64,000 nt of DNA, taken from assembly GCF_000373485.1 (NCBI RefSeq), contig NZ_KB891576.1:248001-312000 (forward strand), in the 5' to 3' direction. The notes below the pieces were generated by a model, which was given only the letters and a program-made list of their open reading frames with translations, had not been told where the DNA came from and made no database searches. This document shows positions 1-9,402 of this stretch, piece after piece. The position numbers and the translations under genes are program-made. The DNA comes from Dasania marina DSM 21967. GTDB taxonomy: Bacteria > Pseudomonadota > Gammaproteobacteria > Pseudomonadales > Dasaniaceae. Numbering within the stretch: the stretch's first letter is position 1; every line of letters begins with the position of its first letter.

Positions 1-803
1 AAGTGCTTGGCATTAACACTGCCACCGTAGAACTCTACCGCGTCATCTGAATTGTTATTCACTTGTAAATAATCAACAGTAGTGCCTGAACCTACTGCTA
101 CAAAAGACACCCCGTTAATTTCATTACCAGGTGCAAATTCGTAACCGCCTTCAGTCACCACTACATACTTTAATGTACCGCTATTATCATTGGCGCTAGT
201 GCCGGCAGCAAAACCTGACTCACCTTCGGCATCGACGTTCTCACAATTACCACCACCGCAGGCGTAATCAGCATCATTGTGCAAACCATAACCGTGCAGG
301 ATCAAACCACCCCACTCACCAGAGCCCTCATAACCTTCGTCATCAGAGCTGAAAATAATAGGCGCATTAGCCGTACCTACGGCCTCTATGCGTGAGCCAC
401 GGGTAATCAGCAAGTTAGCGAAAGTGCCGCTGGCTGCTTTAATTTCAGTACCCGCGTCTATAGTCAGTATGGCTTCAACAACGGGGTTGCCGTTTTCCAA
501 AGTGCCTTCAGTTGGTGACATAACACCGTTACCATTACCTACGGTAACGCGGCTTTCCAAGTACCAAGTAATATTGCTGCTTAGGGTACGATTTTCTAAT
601 ATAGTCGCTGGCAAGGCACACACATCACCTCCAGTGGCATCTATAGGTTTAGCCGAAGACCAGCTAGGGCAGTTTTGTGAAATAGCAGTGCTGCCAACAC
701 CCCCTTCTATAGTTACTGTTGAATCATCGCCCTCTGAACAGCCATACAGACCACCCATAGCCGCAACAATTGCTGTTGTTAGTAATAATTTTTTCGTTTT
801 CAT
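1..803 (-). CDS. Surface lipoprotein partner of a TonB receptor, C-terminus cut by window edge
   Basis: The frame is open from an ATG at 803 down to base 1, giving at least 267 residues. The N-terminus has two lysines, a hydrophobic stretch and a lipobox ending LYGC (Cys22), so this is an exported lipoprotein. After a short acidic linker the chain is rich in Gly, Asn, Val and Ser with alternating hydrophobic residues, including AGTEIKAASGTF and SGEWGGLILHGYG, which look like turns of a beta-helix. It lies 50 bp downstream of the receptor ending at 854 and has an AGGAGC ribosome site, so the two are probably co-transcribed. Proteins like this follow TonB receptors in several Alteromonas- and Caulobacter-type genomes; a surface substrate-binding role is inference. 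Substrate is unknown. Confidence 0.75.
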   Translation of the reverse strand, partial: MKTKKLLLTTAIVAAMGGLYGCSEGDDSTVTIEGGVGSTAISQNCPSWSSAKPIDATGGDVCALPATILENRTLSSNITWYLESRVTVGNGNGVMSPTEGTLENGNPVVEAILTIDAGTEIKAASGTFANLLITRGSRIEAVGTANAPIIFSSDDEGYEGSGEWGGLILHGYGLHNDADYACGGGNCENVDAEGESGFAAGTSANDNSGTLKYVVVTEGGYEFAPGNEINGVSFVAVGSGTTVDYLQVNNNSDDAVEFYGGSVNAKH

Positions 804-853
804 AGGAAGCTCCTAATTGCTTTATTAAATAAAATTATGTAACTGTTAAGGGA

Positions 854-3800
854 TTAAAAATTCCAATCTATGCCGGCTTTAAGCTGCAAGCCTTTTTCAT
901 AACGCTTGAACACATTACCGCCTTGGGTAAATTCAACTTCACTATTAAGTAAGTTTTTTATTTTTGCGTTAAAGGATAACTCGTCGTTAATCTGGTACTT
1001 ATAGTTAATATTCAGATCAAACCTGGGCTGTTCAATAATATCGGGTAACCCCGACACACCGACGTCGACTATGGTTTCACCGTTTTGATTGGCTAGTAAG
1101 GTAATTTCGTGACCATTTTCTATATCGTCATAACCTAACACTGCGTTAAAGGTGTATTCAGGCTGGCCTTGCAACTCACGATTATCACCATTACTTAGAT
1201 CAACGTCAGATTCGATCAAACTGGCATTAACAGAGACGAAGACGGATTGGCTATAAGAATCATCCAAAGCAAATATTTTTTTAGCATCAAACTCTATGCC
1301 GTATATTTCAGCTGCATCAGCGTTTTGGAAGGTTCTAGAGTTACCTGCTGTACCTGAGGCCGCTAGCGCCACCCTTTCTATAGGATCTTTTAAATCTTTA
1401 TAGAATAACGCCACGCTTAGGGTTTCATCATCAGACCAGTATTTTTCCCAGCGGACATCAAGGTTTAATACATCCGCCACTTCTAGATTCGGGTTACCAC
1501 GCACTCGGCAATCACACTCTTCATCATAAAAAGTCGCATTAGCACGCTCTTTAAAATCAGGGCGTGAAACCGTTTGGCTAAGGGCAAAACGCAACTGTTG
1601 ATCTTCGGCGAAAAACCAATTTAAGGCTAAGCTAGGTAACAGCGTGTCTTCTTTCAATGGCTCGCCTACCGCTTTAAAGGTACCGGTATTGGCATCAATC
1701 TCTGTCAAACTAAAGGTATCGGTGGTTTGCTTGTAATCCTCATAGCGCGCACCCACAACAATTTGATATTCAGAATTAAACAGGGCGTCGTATGAGACAT
1801 AGACACTGTTTAAATCCATATCCGCTTTATAGCTGTCACTGGCTACCGTTTTATCGTCAAAGGTATAACCGGTAGCCGTATTACCGGTTATGTTTTGTTC
1901 GTTTAAAACATCGCTAACCAAGCCATTAGGCGCATTATCATCTACCGCGGTTTGCCCACCATTGAAACCATAGGTTTCAGAGTCTGAGTCACGCTCACGG
2001 CGAATCAGCTGCAGGCCTGCTGACAAGGTAGATTCAAAATTGCTATCTGAATCTATGAAGTATTCAAAGTCTGTAGAAAAGTCTATGTTATCGTCACTGA
2101 GATCATCATAGCGGCGGGTTAAGTTAGGCACTTGCAGATTGTAAATACCATCACCTTCCTCCAAATCCATGCGCACTTCACGCCTATCCGGTGCTAAGCG
2201 ATTAGCCTGGCTATAGGTAAACTGCCAATCGGCACTCAGCTGCTCATCGTCACCAAAAACATGCTGGCCTCTAAATTGCTGTGAGAAAAACTCGCGCTCC
2301 ACCCACTCTATGCGCCAGCGCAGTGAATCTACTAAAGCATCGCTATCATAGCCCTGAGATACGCGAACATTTTTCTCCGTCACTCTGGATATGATGGTGT
2401 TAGCTTGATAGCTGCTCTCGCCTATATTTAAACCTAAGGATAACAAGCCATTAACATCGATATCGTTAGAGTGCTCTTCAAAAGTAAAGTCATCGCTGAG
2501 TACAGAGCCATTTAAGCCCCCGTAGGTTCTGCTAACACCCTTAGCTTTTTTGCTCCATTCATTTTTATAATTGGCCGCAGAAAACACACTTAACTCGGCG
2601 TCATAGTCATCCAGATAATAAATGTCGCCGTAATTAATACCCAATGAAACATCGGGGTTAGCTTTTTTCTGATCTAAATCCCAATCATCTTTTAAAGCAA
2701 GAGCGCCTATTTCACCTAACTCTTGTTGACCTGATTGCGAAATAATATCCTTTTGCTCTAAAGCGTCGGAAATACTATTGATAATACCGGGCAGTTCACG
2801 CCCACCGTCGTCCCAGCCCAGCACATCGTAATCACCTCTGCTGGGGTCTACATAGGCATCATCAAAGGTGAGGCCATCAACATAGCCCAACGAGAGTGAT
2901 AATTTGCCACTGCCTTCTTCTGATAATGCGCGAGTATTAATCACTAAATTACCGCCAGTACTATCACCGGGCATGGACGCTACAAAAGTTTTGCGTACCG
3001 ATAACTGTTCAATAATATTACTAGGGAATATATCCAACGGTACGGTGCGCTTGGAAGGGTTGGTACTGGGCAGCGTGGCACCGTTTAAGGTGGTGCTAAT
3101 ATAACGACCGCCTAAACCGCGAATAAATACAAAGCGATTATCTTGCACGGTAACACTGGGCACACGCACTACCGAGGCGGCGACATCGCTGTCACCAAAA
3201 CGTGCCAACTGCTCCATGCCCATAGTGTCTACCACATTGGCGGAGTAACGTTCACTGTCTTCAAAGGCCGATATATTTACCTTGGCCAGCACCACGACTT
3301 CTTCTATGGTGTTGTTGCTACCGTTAAGGCTAAAGTCAGAGCCCTTAGTAACATTGGCAACGACTCGGTAATCCTTAATGCGTTGGCTGCCTATATCGGG
3401 ATGGCTGATTTCCAGTTCATAAATACCTCTGGGCAGCTCTAAGCTATATTCGCCGTAGGCATTACTGCTGGCGCTGTATTTTTCGCCTACCACGCTAATC
3501 AAGGCGCCGACTACCGCTAGGCCATTGCTGCTAACTACGCCAGTAATACCACCCTGAGCCGCTTTTTTCTTTTGGCTGGCGGTTTCATTTTTAAAGTAAG
3601 ACTCTATAGCGACCTGTGGCTTGACCCCCTCAGCCAGAGAGATAGTAATATCGGTCAACTGACCGCCAGCGCTATCAAAGCGGAAGCTGTGCACCAGTTC
3701 ACCTGAACGTAGTAGCTGCACACTGTGGCCACCAGCACCTAGGTCAAAAATCGCCATGCCACTACCGCTGATAGGCTGACTGCTACCCCCATCCACCTTG

Positions 3801-3928
3801 GCCGACAAGGTAGCCACCTCACCGCTGTTATCATTAAGCTGTATGACTAATTCATCATCGGCATAAGCCCAGGCAGCACTGCAACTCACCGCCGCGGCGG
3901 ATAAATAACTCACTATTGACCGTTTCAT
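854..3928 (-). CDS. TonB-dependent receptor with carboxypeptidase-regulatory-like N-terminal domain
   Basis: An outer-membrane active-transport receptor of 1024 residues. A signal peptide covers about residues 1-23, ending AWAYA. Residues about 126-200 form a carboxypeptidase-regulatory-like beta-sandwich (GGITGVVSSNG, then NAYGEYSLELPRGIYELEI). A TonB-box-like IEEVVVLA lies at 208-215, the plug at about 225-335 (VFIRGLGGRY, LDIFPSNIIEQLSVRKTF) and the barrel after it. The C-terminus ends in Trp-Asn-Phe, as expected for BAM-assembled barrels. The N-terminal sandwich resembles that of SusC-like receptors, and the next gene encodes a surface-type lipoprotein, a SusCD-like layout. Substrate cannot be read from the sequence. 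A 17-bp palindrome lies upstream at 4085-4101. Confidence 0.93.
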   Translation of the reverse strand: MKRSIVSYLSAAAVSCSAAWAYADDELVIQLNDNSGEVATLSAKVDGGSSQPISGSGMAIFDLGAGGHSVQLLRSGELVHSFRFDSAGGQLTDITISLAEGVKPQVAIESYFKNETASQKKKAAQGGITGVVSSNGLAVVGALISVVGEKYSASSNAYGEYSLELPRGIYELEISHPDIGSQRIKDYRVVANVTKGSDFSLNGSNNTIEEVVVLAKVNISAFEDSERYSANVVDTMGMEQLARFGDSDVAASVVRVPSVTVQDNRFVFIRGLGGRYISTTLNGATLPSTNPSKRTVPLDIFPSNIIEQLSVRKTFVASMPGDSTGGNLVINTRALSEEGSGKLSLSLGYVDGLTFDDAYVDPSRGDYDVLGWDDGGRELPGIINSISDALEQKDIISQSGQQELGEIGALALKDDWDLDQKKANPDVSLGINYGDIYYLDDYDAELSVFSAANYKNEWSKKAKGVSRTYGGLNGSVLSDDFTFEEHSNDIDVNGLLSLGLNIGESSYQANTIISRVTEKNVRVSQGYDSDALVDSLRWRIEWVEREFFSQQFRGQHVFGDDEQLSADWQFTYSQANRLAPDRREVRMDLEEGDGIYNLQVPNLTRRYDDLSDDNIDFSTDFEYFIDSDSNFESTLSAGLQLIRRERDSDSETYGFNGGQTAVDDNAPNGLVSDVLNEQNITGNTATGYTFDDKTVASDSYKADMDLNSVYVSYDALFNSEYQIVVGARYEDYKQTTDTFSLTEIDANTGTFKAVGEPLKEDTLLPSLALNWFFAEDQQLRFALSQTVSRPDFKERANATFYDEECDCRVRGNPNLEVADVLNLDVRWEKYWSDDETLSVALFYKDLKDPIERVALAASGTAGNSRTFQNADAAEIYGIEFDAKKIFALDDSYSQSVFVSVNASLIESDVDLSNGDNRELQGQPEYTFNAVLGYDDIENGHEITLLANQNGETIVDVGVSGLPDIIEQPRFDLNINYKYQINDELSFNAKIKNLLNSEVEFTQGGNVFKRYEKGLQLKAGIDWNF

Positions 3929-4084
3929 TAATACCCCTATTTTTCTTGTTGCTCTTTAACCGGCCTTGTTAGGCTTGCTTATTCACAAAACAAACATGCG
4001 TCAGCCGATATATTTATTTGTAGCTATTAAAGCGCTGAAATATTTCAATCAGGCAACAGAAAAATGAAGTTTATATGACGTAAA

Positions 4085-4101
4085 CATGACAGACTGTCAT
4101 G
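4085..4101. promoter_or_regulatory. Perfect 17-bp palindrome, candidate operator
   Basis: CATGACAG-A-CTGTCATG is a perfect 8+1+8 inverted repeat in the gap between the divergent TonB receptor (start 3928) and quinone oxidoreductase (start 4200). Its size and symmetry fit a dimeric repressor site. No regulator gene is adjacent, so the binding protein is unknown. Confidence 0.5.
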
Positions 4102-4199
4102 GCAGTAGGTATTCATAAGGTCAGCAACACTATGACTACACAAGGCTTAACGACCTGCTAAAATAAGCACAACCCACAGTAGATTCCCTAAGAGCAACT

Positions 4200-5198
4200 A
4201 TGCGCTATATAGACCTAATCAAATTCGGCGGCACCGAAAATTTAATCCAGTCAGAAATGTCTACGCCCTCCCCCGGCCCCGACGAACTACTGATACGTGT
4301 GGTGGCGGCGGGGGTAAATCGCCCCGATATTATCCAGCGCCAAGGCCTATATCCAGCGCCCAAAGGGGCCTCGCCTATATTGGGTTTAGAGGTAGCTGGC
4401 TTGGTTGAGCGTGTTGGCGAGAATATAAAACCCGAACAATGGCAGCCCGGCGACAAGGTCTGCGCACTCACCAATGGCGGCGGTTATGCCGAGTTTGTTA
4501 ATGTCCCCGCAGGACAATGCCTAGCCATGCCAGAAGGCCTCAACTACCAACAAGCTGCCGCCCTGCCTGAAACTTTTTTTACCGTATGGAGCAATGTTTT
4601 TGAGCGCGCGCAGCTTAAAGCCGGCGAGGTGCTATTGGTACACGGCGGCGCCAGCGGTATAGGCACAGCAGCCATACAAATGGCTAAGTGTATGGGGGCC
4701 AGAGTGTTTACTACCGCCAGCAGCGATGAGAAATGCCAATGCTGTATAGCGCTAGGCTGCGAGCAGGCCTTTAATTACCAAGAGCAAGACTTTGTCAGCG
4801 CCATTAAAGAAGCCACCAATGATCACGGTGCCGATGTTATTCTGGATATAGTGGGTGGCGAATATATCAATCGTAATATCAAGGCTGCCGCTATCGATGG
4901 CCGCATAGTCAATATCGCCTTCTTACAAGGCAGTAAGGCAGAAGTTAATTTTATGCCGGTAATGCTGAAACGGCTAAGCCTTAGCGGCTCTACGCTGCGC
5001 GCGCAAAGCAGCGAAGTGAAGGCCGCTATAGCTACACAATTACAGCAACATATTTGGCCTTTTCTAGAAAACGGCAGCATCAAACCGGTCATTGCCGAAG
5101 TCTTCCCCATGCACAAGGTTAAGCTGGCCCACCAGCTTATGGAAAGCAACCAACATATAGGGAAAATCGTGTTATCCATGGATGACAGTTACTTATAA
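4200..5198 (+). CDS. NAD(P)H quinone oxidoreductase, PIG3 / zinc-free MDR family
   Basis: Soluble 332-residue medium-chain dehydrogenase/reductase that would reduce quinones with NADPH by hydride transfer. An N-terminal GroES-like domain (AAGVNRPDIIQRQGLYPAPKGASP split over residues 36-59) matches the PIG3/TP53I3-type motif. The Rossmann domain has the nucleotide-binding segment VHGGASGIGTAAIQMAK, and catalytic zinc cysteines are absent. Length is normal for the family. The upstream ribosome site is weak (AAGAG). The cardiolipin synthase starts 11 bp after the stop, so the three plus-strand genes 4200-7095 probably form one transcript. Physiological substrate is not evident. Confidence 0.9.
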   Translation: MRYIDLIKFGGTENLIQSEMSTPSPGPDELLIRVVAAGVNRPDIIQRQGLYPAPKGASPILGLEVAGLVERVGENIKPEQWQPGDKVCALTNGGGYAEFVNVPAGQCLAMPEGLNYQQAAALPETFFTVWSNVFERAQLKAGEVLLVHGGASGIGTAAIQMAKCMGARVFTTASSDEKCQCCIALGCEQAFNYQEQDFVSAIKEATNDHGADVILDIVGGEYINRNIKAAAIDGRIVNIAFLQGSKAEVNFMPVMLKRLSLSGSTLRAQSSEVKAAIATQLQQHIWPFLENGSIKPVIAEVFPMHKVKLAHQLMESNQHIGKIVLSMDDSYL

Positions 5199-5209
5199 AC
5201 ATTGAGCCT

Positions 5210-6355
5210 ATGGATGCAGTCGAGCCCATGCCACAACGCTGGCAACAAGAACGCTTATTTGATAATGCCGAGCATTACTTTGCTGACCTAATAGCCGCTA
5301 TAAATCAGGCCGAGCACAGCATAGCGATTAATTTTTATATTTTTAACTATGATAAAACTGGCCGTAGAATTATTGAAGCACTAGCTGGTGCGGTAAGTCG
5401 AAAAGTAGATGTACGCGTATTAATAGACGGCATAGGCTCCTATCAATCAGGTTTAAAAGCGGCTTTAGCTATGGAAAAAAGGGGGGTACAAGTACGTATT
5501 TTTCATCCACTACCCTGGCAACTCAGCCAATATAGACGCTCGGTCTTTAAGGGTAATTATTTTGCGAAGTCTCTGCATTTTTTTCAAAAAATAAACCGCA
5601 GAGATCACCGTAAACTTTGTATTATAGATAGGCAGAAGCTGTCGACCGGTAGTTTTAACATTAGCGACCAGCACCTAAGCACGGTTCAAGGTGGTGATAA
5701 TTGGCGCGACTATGGGGTGATGGTTTGCGGCGCTAATGTAGCCGCCATTAGTGATAACTTTGACCACTACTGGTATAGATCTAAAACCAAGTATCATCCC
5801 AAAACCCTACCTCATCACTTTTCTTTTTACTGGCATAATTTCAGCCATAAATCTAGAAAACGAAAAAACTACCTCTTAGTCAAAAAAATTAACCATGCCC
5901 AGCAACGTATTTGGATAGTCAGCGCTTATTTCGTCCCTTCGGGGCGGATTATTAAAGCACTGAAGCAGGCGGCGCAACGCGGTGTAGATATACGGGTAGT
6001 GGTGCCACGTAGTTCTGACGTTATTTTTTTCCCCTATCTTGCTAAGAGCTACTACCATGACCTGTTATCTTCAGGCATACGCATTCACGAATACTTACCC
6101 AGCTTTATACACGCCAAGGCTATGATTATCGATGAATTTTATTTACTAGGCAGCTCAAACTTAAATCACCGCAGCTCACTGCATGATTTAGAGCTGGATA
6201 TTATACTCACTCATGCAGACAGCCAGCAGCAATTATGCAGTTTTATACTTGCCGATATAGATAAGGCCTATGAAATTAAACGGGACAATTTACAGCGCAG
6301 CATTAGTAATAAAGTCTTGGGGTTTATTGCTAGGCTGGTACGCCACTGGATGTAA
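5210..6355 (+). CDS. clsB: Cardiolipin synthase, ClsB-type phospholipase D family
   Basis: A phospholipase-D-fold phosphatidyltransferase, 381 residues. It carries two HKD signatures: His133-x-Lys135...Asp140 (HRKLCIID) and His301-x-Lys303...Asp308 (HAKAMIID), each followed by GS(F/S)N. There is no N-terminal membrane-anchor pair, which distinguishes ClsA from the ClsB/YbhO type. The next gene starts 2 bp after the stop and encodes an EEP-family protein like YbhP; clsB-ybhP adjacency is known from Escherichia coli. Expected reaction is cardiolipin synthesis from phosphatidylglycerol with a second phospholipid, at the inner membrane. A second in-frame ATG at 5228 is an alternative start; neither has a strong ribosome site. 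Confidence 0.88.
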   Translation: MDAVEPMPQRWQQERLFDNAEHYFADLIAAINQAEHSIAINFYIFNYDKTGRRIIEALAGAVSRKVDVRVLIDGIGSYQSGLKAALAMEKRGVQVRIFHPLPWQLSQYRRSVFKGNYFAKSLHFFQKINRRDHRKLCIIDRQKLSTGSFNISDQHLSTVQGGDNWRDYGVMVCGANVAAISDNFDHYWYRSKTKYHPKTLPHHFSFYWHNFSHKSRKRKNYLLVKKINHAQQRIWIVSAYFVPSGRIIKALKQAAQRGVDIRVVVPRSSDVIFFPYLAKSYYHDLLSSGIRIHEYLPSFIHAKAMIIDEFYLLGSSNLNHRSSLHDLELDIILTHADSQQQLCSFILADIDKAYEIKRDNLQRSISNKVLGFIARLVRHWM

Positions 6356-6357
6356 CT

Positions 6358-7095
6358 ATGAGTAAAATAATCAAATGCCTATCCTACAATATACACAAAG
6401 GTTTTAGCACCAGTAACCGACGCTACTTGCTATCGGAAATACGCCACGCCATACGTGACGCTGATGCTGACTTAGTTTTTTTGCAGGAAGTATTAGGCCG
6501 CCATGATAAGCATGAAAACAAACATAGCCACTGGCCTAAAGAGTCACAGTTTGAATTTTTAGCGGATCAAATATGGCCACACTATGCCTACGGTAAAAAT
6601 GCTAGCTACCAACACGGCCATCACGGCAACGCCATACTCAGTAAACAGGCTTTTAGCGAATGGCATAATAAAGATGTCTCTAAATGGCAGTTTTCACAGC
6701 GCGGTATTTTGCATGGTGTGATTGCTGACAGCATTTATGTGTACTGTGTGCACCTAGGCTTATTTGGCCTGGAGCGAAACTACCAATATAAAAAACTGTT
6801 ACAGTTCATAGAACGTAGCTGTCCTAAAGACGCACCGCTGATTATTGCCGGTGACTTTAATGATTGGCAGGGCAAGCTTGATAAAAAACTGCAAAGCCAA
6901 CTTAATATTAGTGATGTACACCATCAGCACACCGGAAAATTGGCTTTAAGCTTTCCTGCAATATTACCGATTTTCCCTATGGATAGAATGTATACCCGTG
7001 GCTTTTCCGTGCTACATGCTGAAGTACTAAACCAAGGCCATTGGCAGCGTTTATCTGATCACTGCGCCTTATACAGTGAGTTAACGCTTGATTAA
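6358..7095 (+). CDS. Endonuclease/exonuclease/phosphatase family protein, YbhP-like
   Basis: A 245-residue metal-dependent phosphodiesterase of the EEP (DNase I-like) fold. Visible landmarks are the N-terminal SYNIHKG with its Asn, FLQEV with the metal-binding Glu, the catalytic IAGDFND (Asp and Asn) and the C-terminal SDHCAL with the His. It lacks a signal peptide and membrane segments. It follows the cardiolipin synthase by 2 bp, the same partnership as clsB-ybhP in enterics, which suggests a substrate linked to phospholipid head groups rather than DNA; that is inference. Its stop is only 10 bp from the stop of the convergent flavoprotein gene and no clear terminator separates them. Confidence 0.85.
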   Translation: MSKIIKCLSYNIHKGFSTSNRRYLLSEIRHAIRDADADLVFLQEVLGRHDKHENKHSHWPKESQFEFLADQIWPHYAYGKNASYQHGHHGNAILSKQAFSEWHNKDVSKWQFSQRGILHGVIADSIYVYCVHLGLFGLERNYQYKKLLQFIERSCPKDAPLIIAGDFNDWQGKLDKKLQSQLNISDVHHQHTGKLALSFPAILPIFPMDRMYTRGFSVLHAEVLNQGHWQRLSDHCALYSELTLD

Positions 7096-7105
7096 CAACG
7101 CTCAA

Positions 7106-9244
7106 TTAGCGCCGTTTGCCTAAGCGCCAACGCTGCCACAGCGCTAGGCATTGTAATAGCCGCTGCGGCGCATGAGCCTGTTTCCACTGCCCTGCGACAA
7201 ACTTATTAGCCTCCATCATAGTGGGATATACATGTATGGTGCCCAATAATTTATTTAAGCCTAGGCCGTGTTTCATCGCCAACACAAACTCGGCGATTAA
7301 TTCGCCAGCGTTTGCTGCCACTATGGTTACGCCCAAAATCTTATCTTTACCGGGTACGGTTAGCACTTTAATAAAGCCCTCATCCTGACCATCGGCTATC
7401 GCTCTATCTAAATCATCCAAACCATAGCGTGTCACTTCATAGGGTACAGCCGCCGCTTGCGCCTCTTGTTCATTCAACCCTACTCGCGCCACTTCTGGCT
7501 CTATAAATGTTGCCCAGGGTATAACCCTATAATCGGCTTTAAACCGTTTTATTACCCCAAACAGCGCATTGACGCTGGCATACCAAGCCTGATGTGCTGC
7601 GGTATGGGTAAATTGATAAGCGCCCACCACATCACCCACTGCGTAAATATTGGGATAGTTTGTTTGCAAATACTCATTCACCTGAATACTACCATTGTCA
7701 TTCAACACCACGCCTAAGCTTTGCAAACCAAAACCTTGGGTGTTGGCTTTGCGCCCTACCGCAATAATAATTTCATCAAAACCTATTAATAAAGTTTCAC
7801 CCTTGCGCTCACAGCGCAGCGCATAACCTGAGCGCTGCTCTAGCACTTCCTTTGCCTCGGTATGGGTATAAACCGTTATACCCTCTTGCTGAAAACGTTG
7901 TTCAACTAATACTGAAACTTCGTTATCTTCCTTCATCATTAAACGCGGCAACATTTCCACCTGCGTCACTTCGCTACCTAAGCGGGCAAAGGCCTGGCTT
8001 AATTCACAACCTATAGGCCCGCCTCCTAACACCAACAAGCGCCGAGGTAAGTTTTCTAGCGACCACAAATTATCAGAGCTTAGGTAAGCCACTTGCGTTA
8101 AGCCTTTAATAGCGGGAATAAACGGTTGGGCCCCGGTAGCAACTATAATATTTTTTGTGCTGAGAATGAGGCCATCAACCTCAACGGTATAAGGCGACGT
8201 AATCATAGCCTCACCTTTAATGACCTCTACACCTAGGCTTTGATAACGCGCTACCGAATCGTGCGGCGCTATTGCGGCTATCACCTTATGCACCCTAGCC
8301 ATCACCGCTGTAAAATCAACGCTGACAGCACCCACAGTAACGCCATATTGTTGGGCATTATGGGCTAACACCACTTGCTTAGCGGCACGTATCAATGCCT
8401 TAGAGGGTACACAACCCGTGTTTAAACAGTCACCGCCCATGCTTTCTTTTTCAATTAAGGTCACTTTCGCCTTGGTGGCCGCCGCGATATAGGCCGACAC
8501 TAACCCGCCGGCGCCCGCACCTATAACGATGATATTATTATCAAAGCGCGGCGGCTTAGGCCAAGCTTTATACACCTTCCTAGCCTTGAGCATAGCCAGT
8601 ATTTTTTTGGCGATTAAGGGAAACAAACCCAGCAAACAAAACGCCGTTAATAACGGCATTGAAATAATACCGCCTAGGGTTTCTAGCTGCGCCAACTGAG
8701 TACCGGCATTCACATATACCGCAGTGCCAGCTAACATGCCCACTTGGCTAATCCAATAAAAGGTCCAAGCTTTTATTGGCGTTAAACCCATGAGTAGATT
8801 AATAATAAAAAAGGGAAATAGTGGAATTAAACGCAGGCCAAATAAATAGAACGCGCCCTCCTGCGCTATGCCCTGATTAATAGTACTTAATTGCCGTGAG
8901 AATTTTTTTTGCACACGATCTTTAAAAAGCCAGCGCGTCAGGCTAAACGCTAGTAATGCCCCTATAGACGAGGCAAAAGATACCAATAACAAACCCTGCC
9001 AAAAGCCAAACAAAGCTCCTGCTACCAGTGTTAACAGCGCCGCCCCTGGTAAGGACAGACCTGCCACCAGCACATACAGTATAAAAAAGGCCAACGCTGC
9101 CAACAGGCTTTGCTCTGCCACAAAACCTTCAATAGTGGCGCGCTGCGCGTTAAAAAATTCAAGGCTGACATAATCGTGCAGGCCAAAAACAAAAAAACCA
9201 ACAACGGCAGCGATGAGTAGTAAAAACACATAAAGTTTAGGCAT
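7106..9244 (-). CDS. Fusion: TVP38/DedA-type membrane domain + mercuric-reductase-like flavoprotein
   Basis: A 712-residue two-part protein. Residues 1-220 form several membrane segments with a VTT/SNARE-associated (TVP38/DedA) core (ALLTLVAGALFGFWQGL; RLIPLFPFFIINLLMGLTPI). Residues 235-712 are a class I pyridine nucleotide-disulfide oxidoreductase: FAD-binding IGAGAGGLVSAY, redox pair Cys273/Cys278 in GGDCLNTGCVPSKAL, NAD(P) site LGGGPIGCELSQAFARLG, second FAD site AVGDV, and a C-terminal dimer motif HVYPTMMEANK where lipoamide dehydrogenases have His-x-His-Pro-Thr. The first active-site His of that motif is kept. There is no heavy-metal-binding domain or Cys pair at the C-terminus, so mercury reduction is unlikely. 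DedA-fold proteins are lipid scramblases; a membrane-tethered disulfide or quinone reductase is one possibility. Confidence 0.9.
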   Translation of the reverse strand: MPKLYVFLLLIAAVVGFFVFGLHDYVSLEFFNAQRATIEGFVAEQSLLAALAFFILYVLVAGLSLPGAALLTLVAGALFGFWQGLLLVSFASSIGALLAFSLTRWLFKDRVQKKFSRQLSTINQGIAQEGAFYLFGLRLIPLFPFFIINLLMGLTPIKAWTFYWISQVGMLAGTAVYVNAGTQLAQLETLGGIISMPLLTAFCLLGLFPLIAKKILAMLKARKVYKAWPKPPRFDNNIIVIGAGAGGLVSAYIAAATKAKVTLIEKESMGGDCLNTGCVPSKALIRAAKQVVLAHNAQQYGVTVGAVSVDFTAVMARVHKVIAAIAPHDSVARYQSLGVEVIKGEAMITSPYTVEVDGLILSTKNIIVATGAQPFIPAIKGLTQVAYLSSDNLWSLENLPRRLLVLGGGPIGCELSQAFARLGSEVTQVEMLPRLMMKEDNEVSVLVEQRFQQEGITVYTHTEAKEVLEQRSGYALRCERKGETLLIGFDEIIIAVGRKANTQGFGLQSLGVVLNDNGSIQVNEYLQTNYPNIYAVGDVVGAYQFTHTAAHQAWYASVNALFGVIKRFKADYRVIPWATFIEPEVARVGLNEQEAQAAAVPYEVTRYGLDDLDRAIADGQDEGFIKVLTVPGKDKILGVTIVAANAGELIAEFVLAMKHGLGLNKLLGTIHVYPTMMEANKFVAGQWKQAHAPQRLLQCLALWQRWRLGKRR

Positions 9245-9402
9245 AGGGGCTCAAAGGTAGTGGTAATAAAAAGCGCAACAACATAAAGACCATTGACTAG
9301 GCCACATGTTCAATTACTCCATTTTAAGTGGGCAGTACCTGTTAGTAATACTGACCATTAAAGCAGACAATGGATAGCTGCTACACTAGCTAGCGCTAAT
9401 GT

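Noticed and set aside
388-816. Plus-strand open frame at the left edge
   Set aside because: It is the antisense shadow of the lipoprotein gene, which has a lipobox and ribosome site.
7106-9244. Mercuric reductase
   Set aside because: The flavoprotein half looks like MerA, but there is no heavy-metal-associated domain, no C-terminal Cys pair and no other mer gene.
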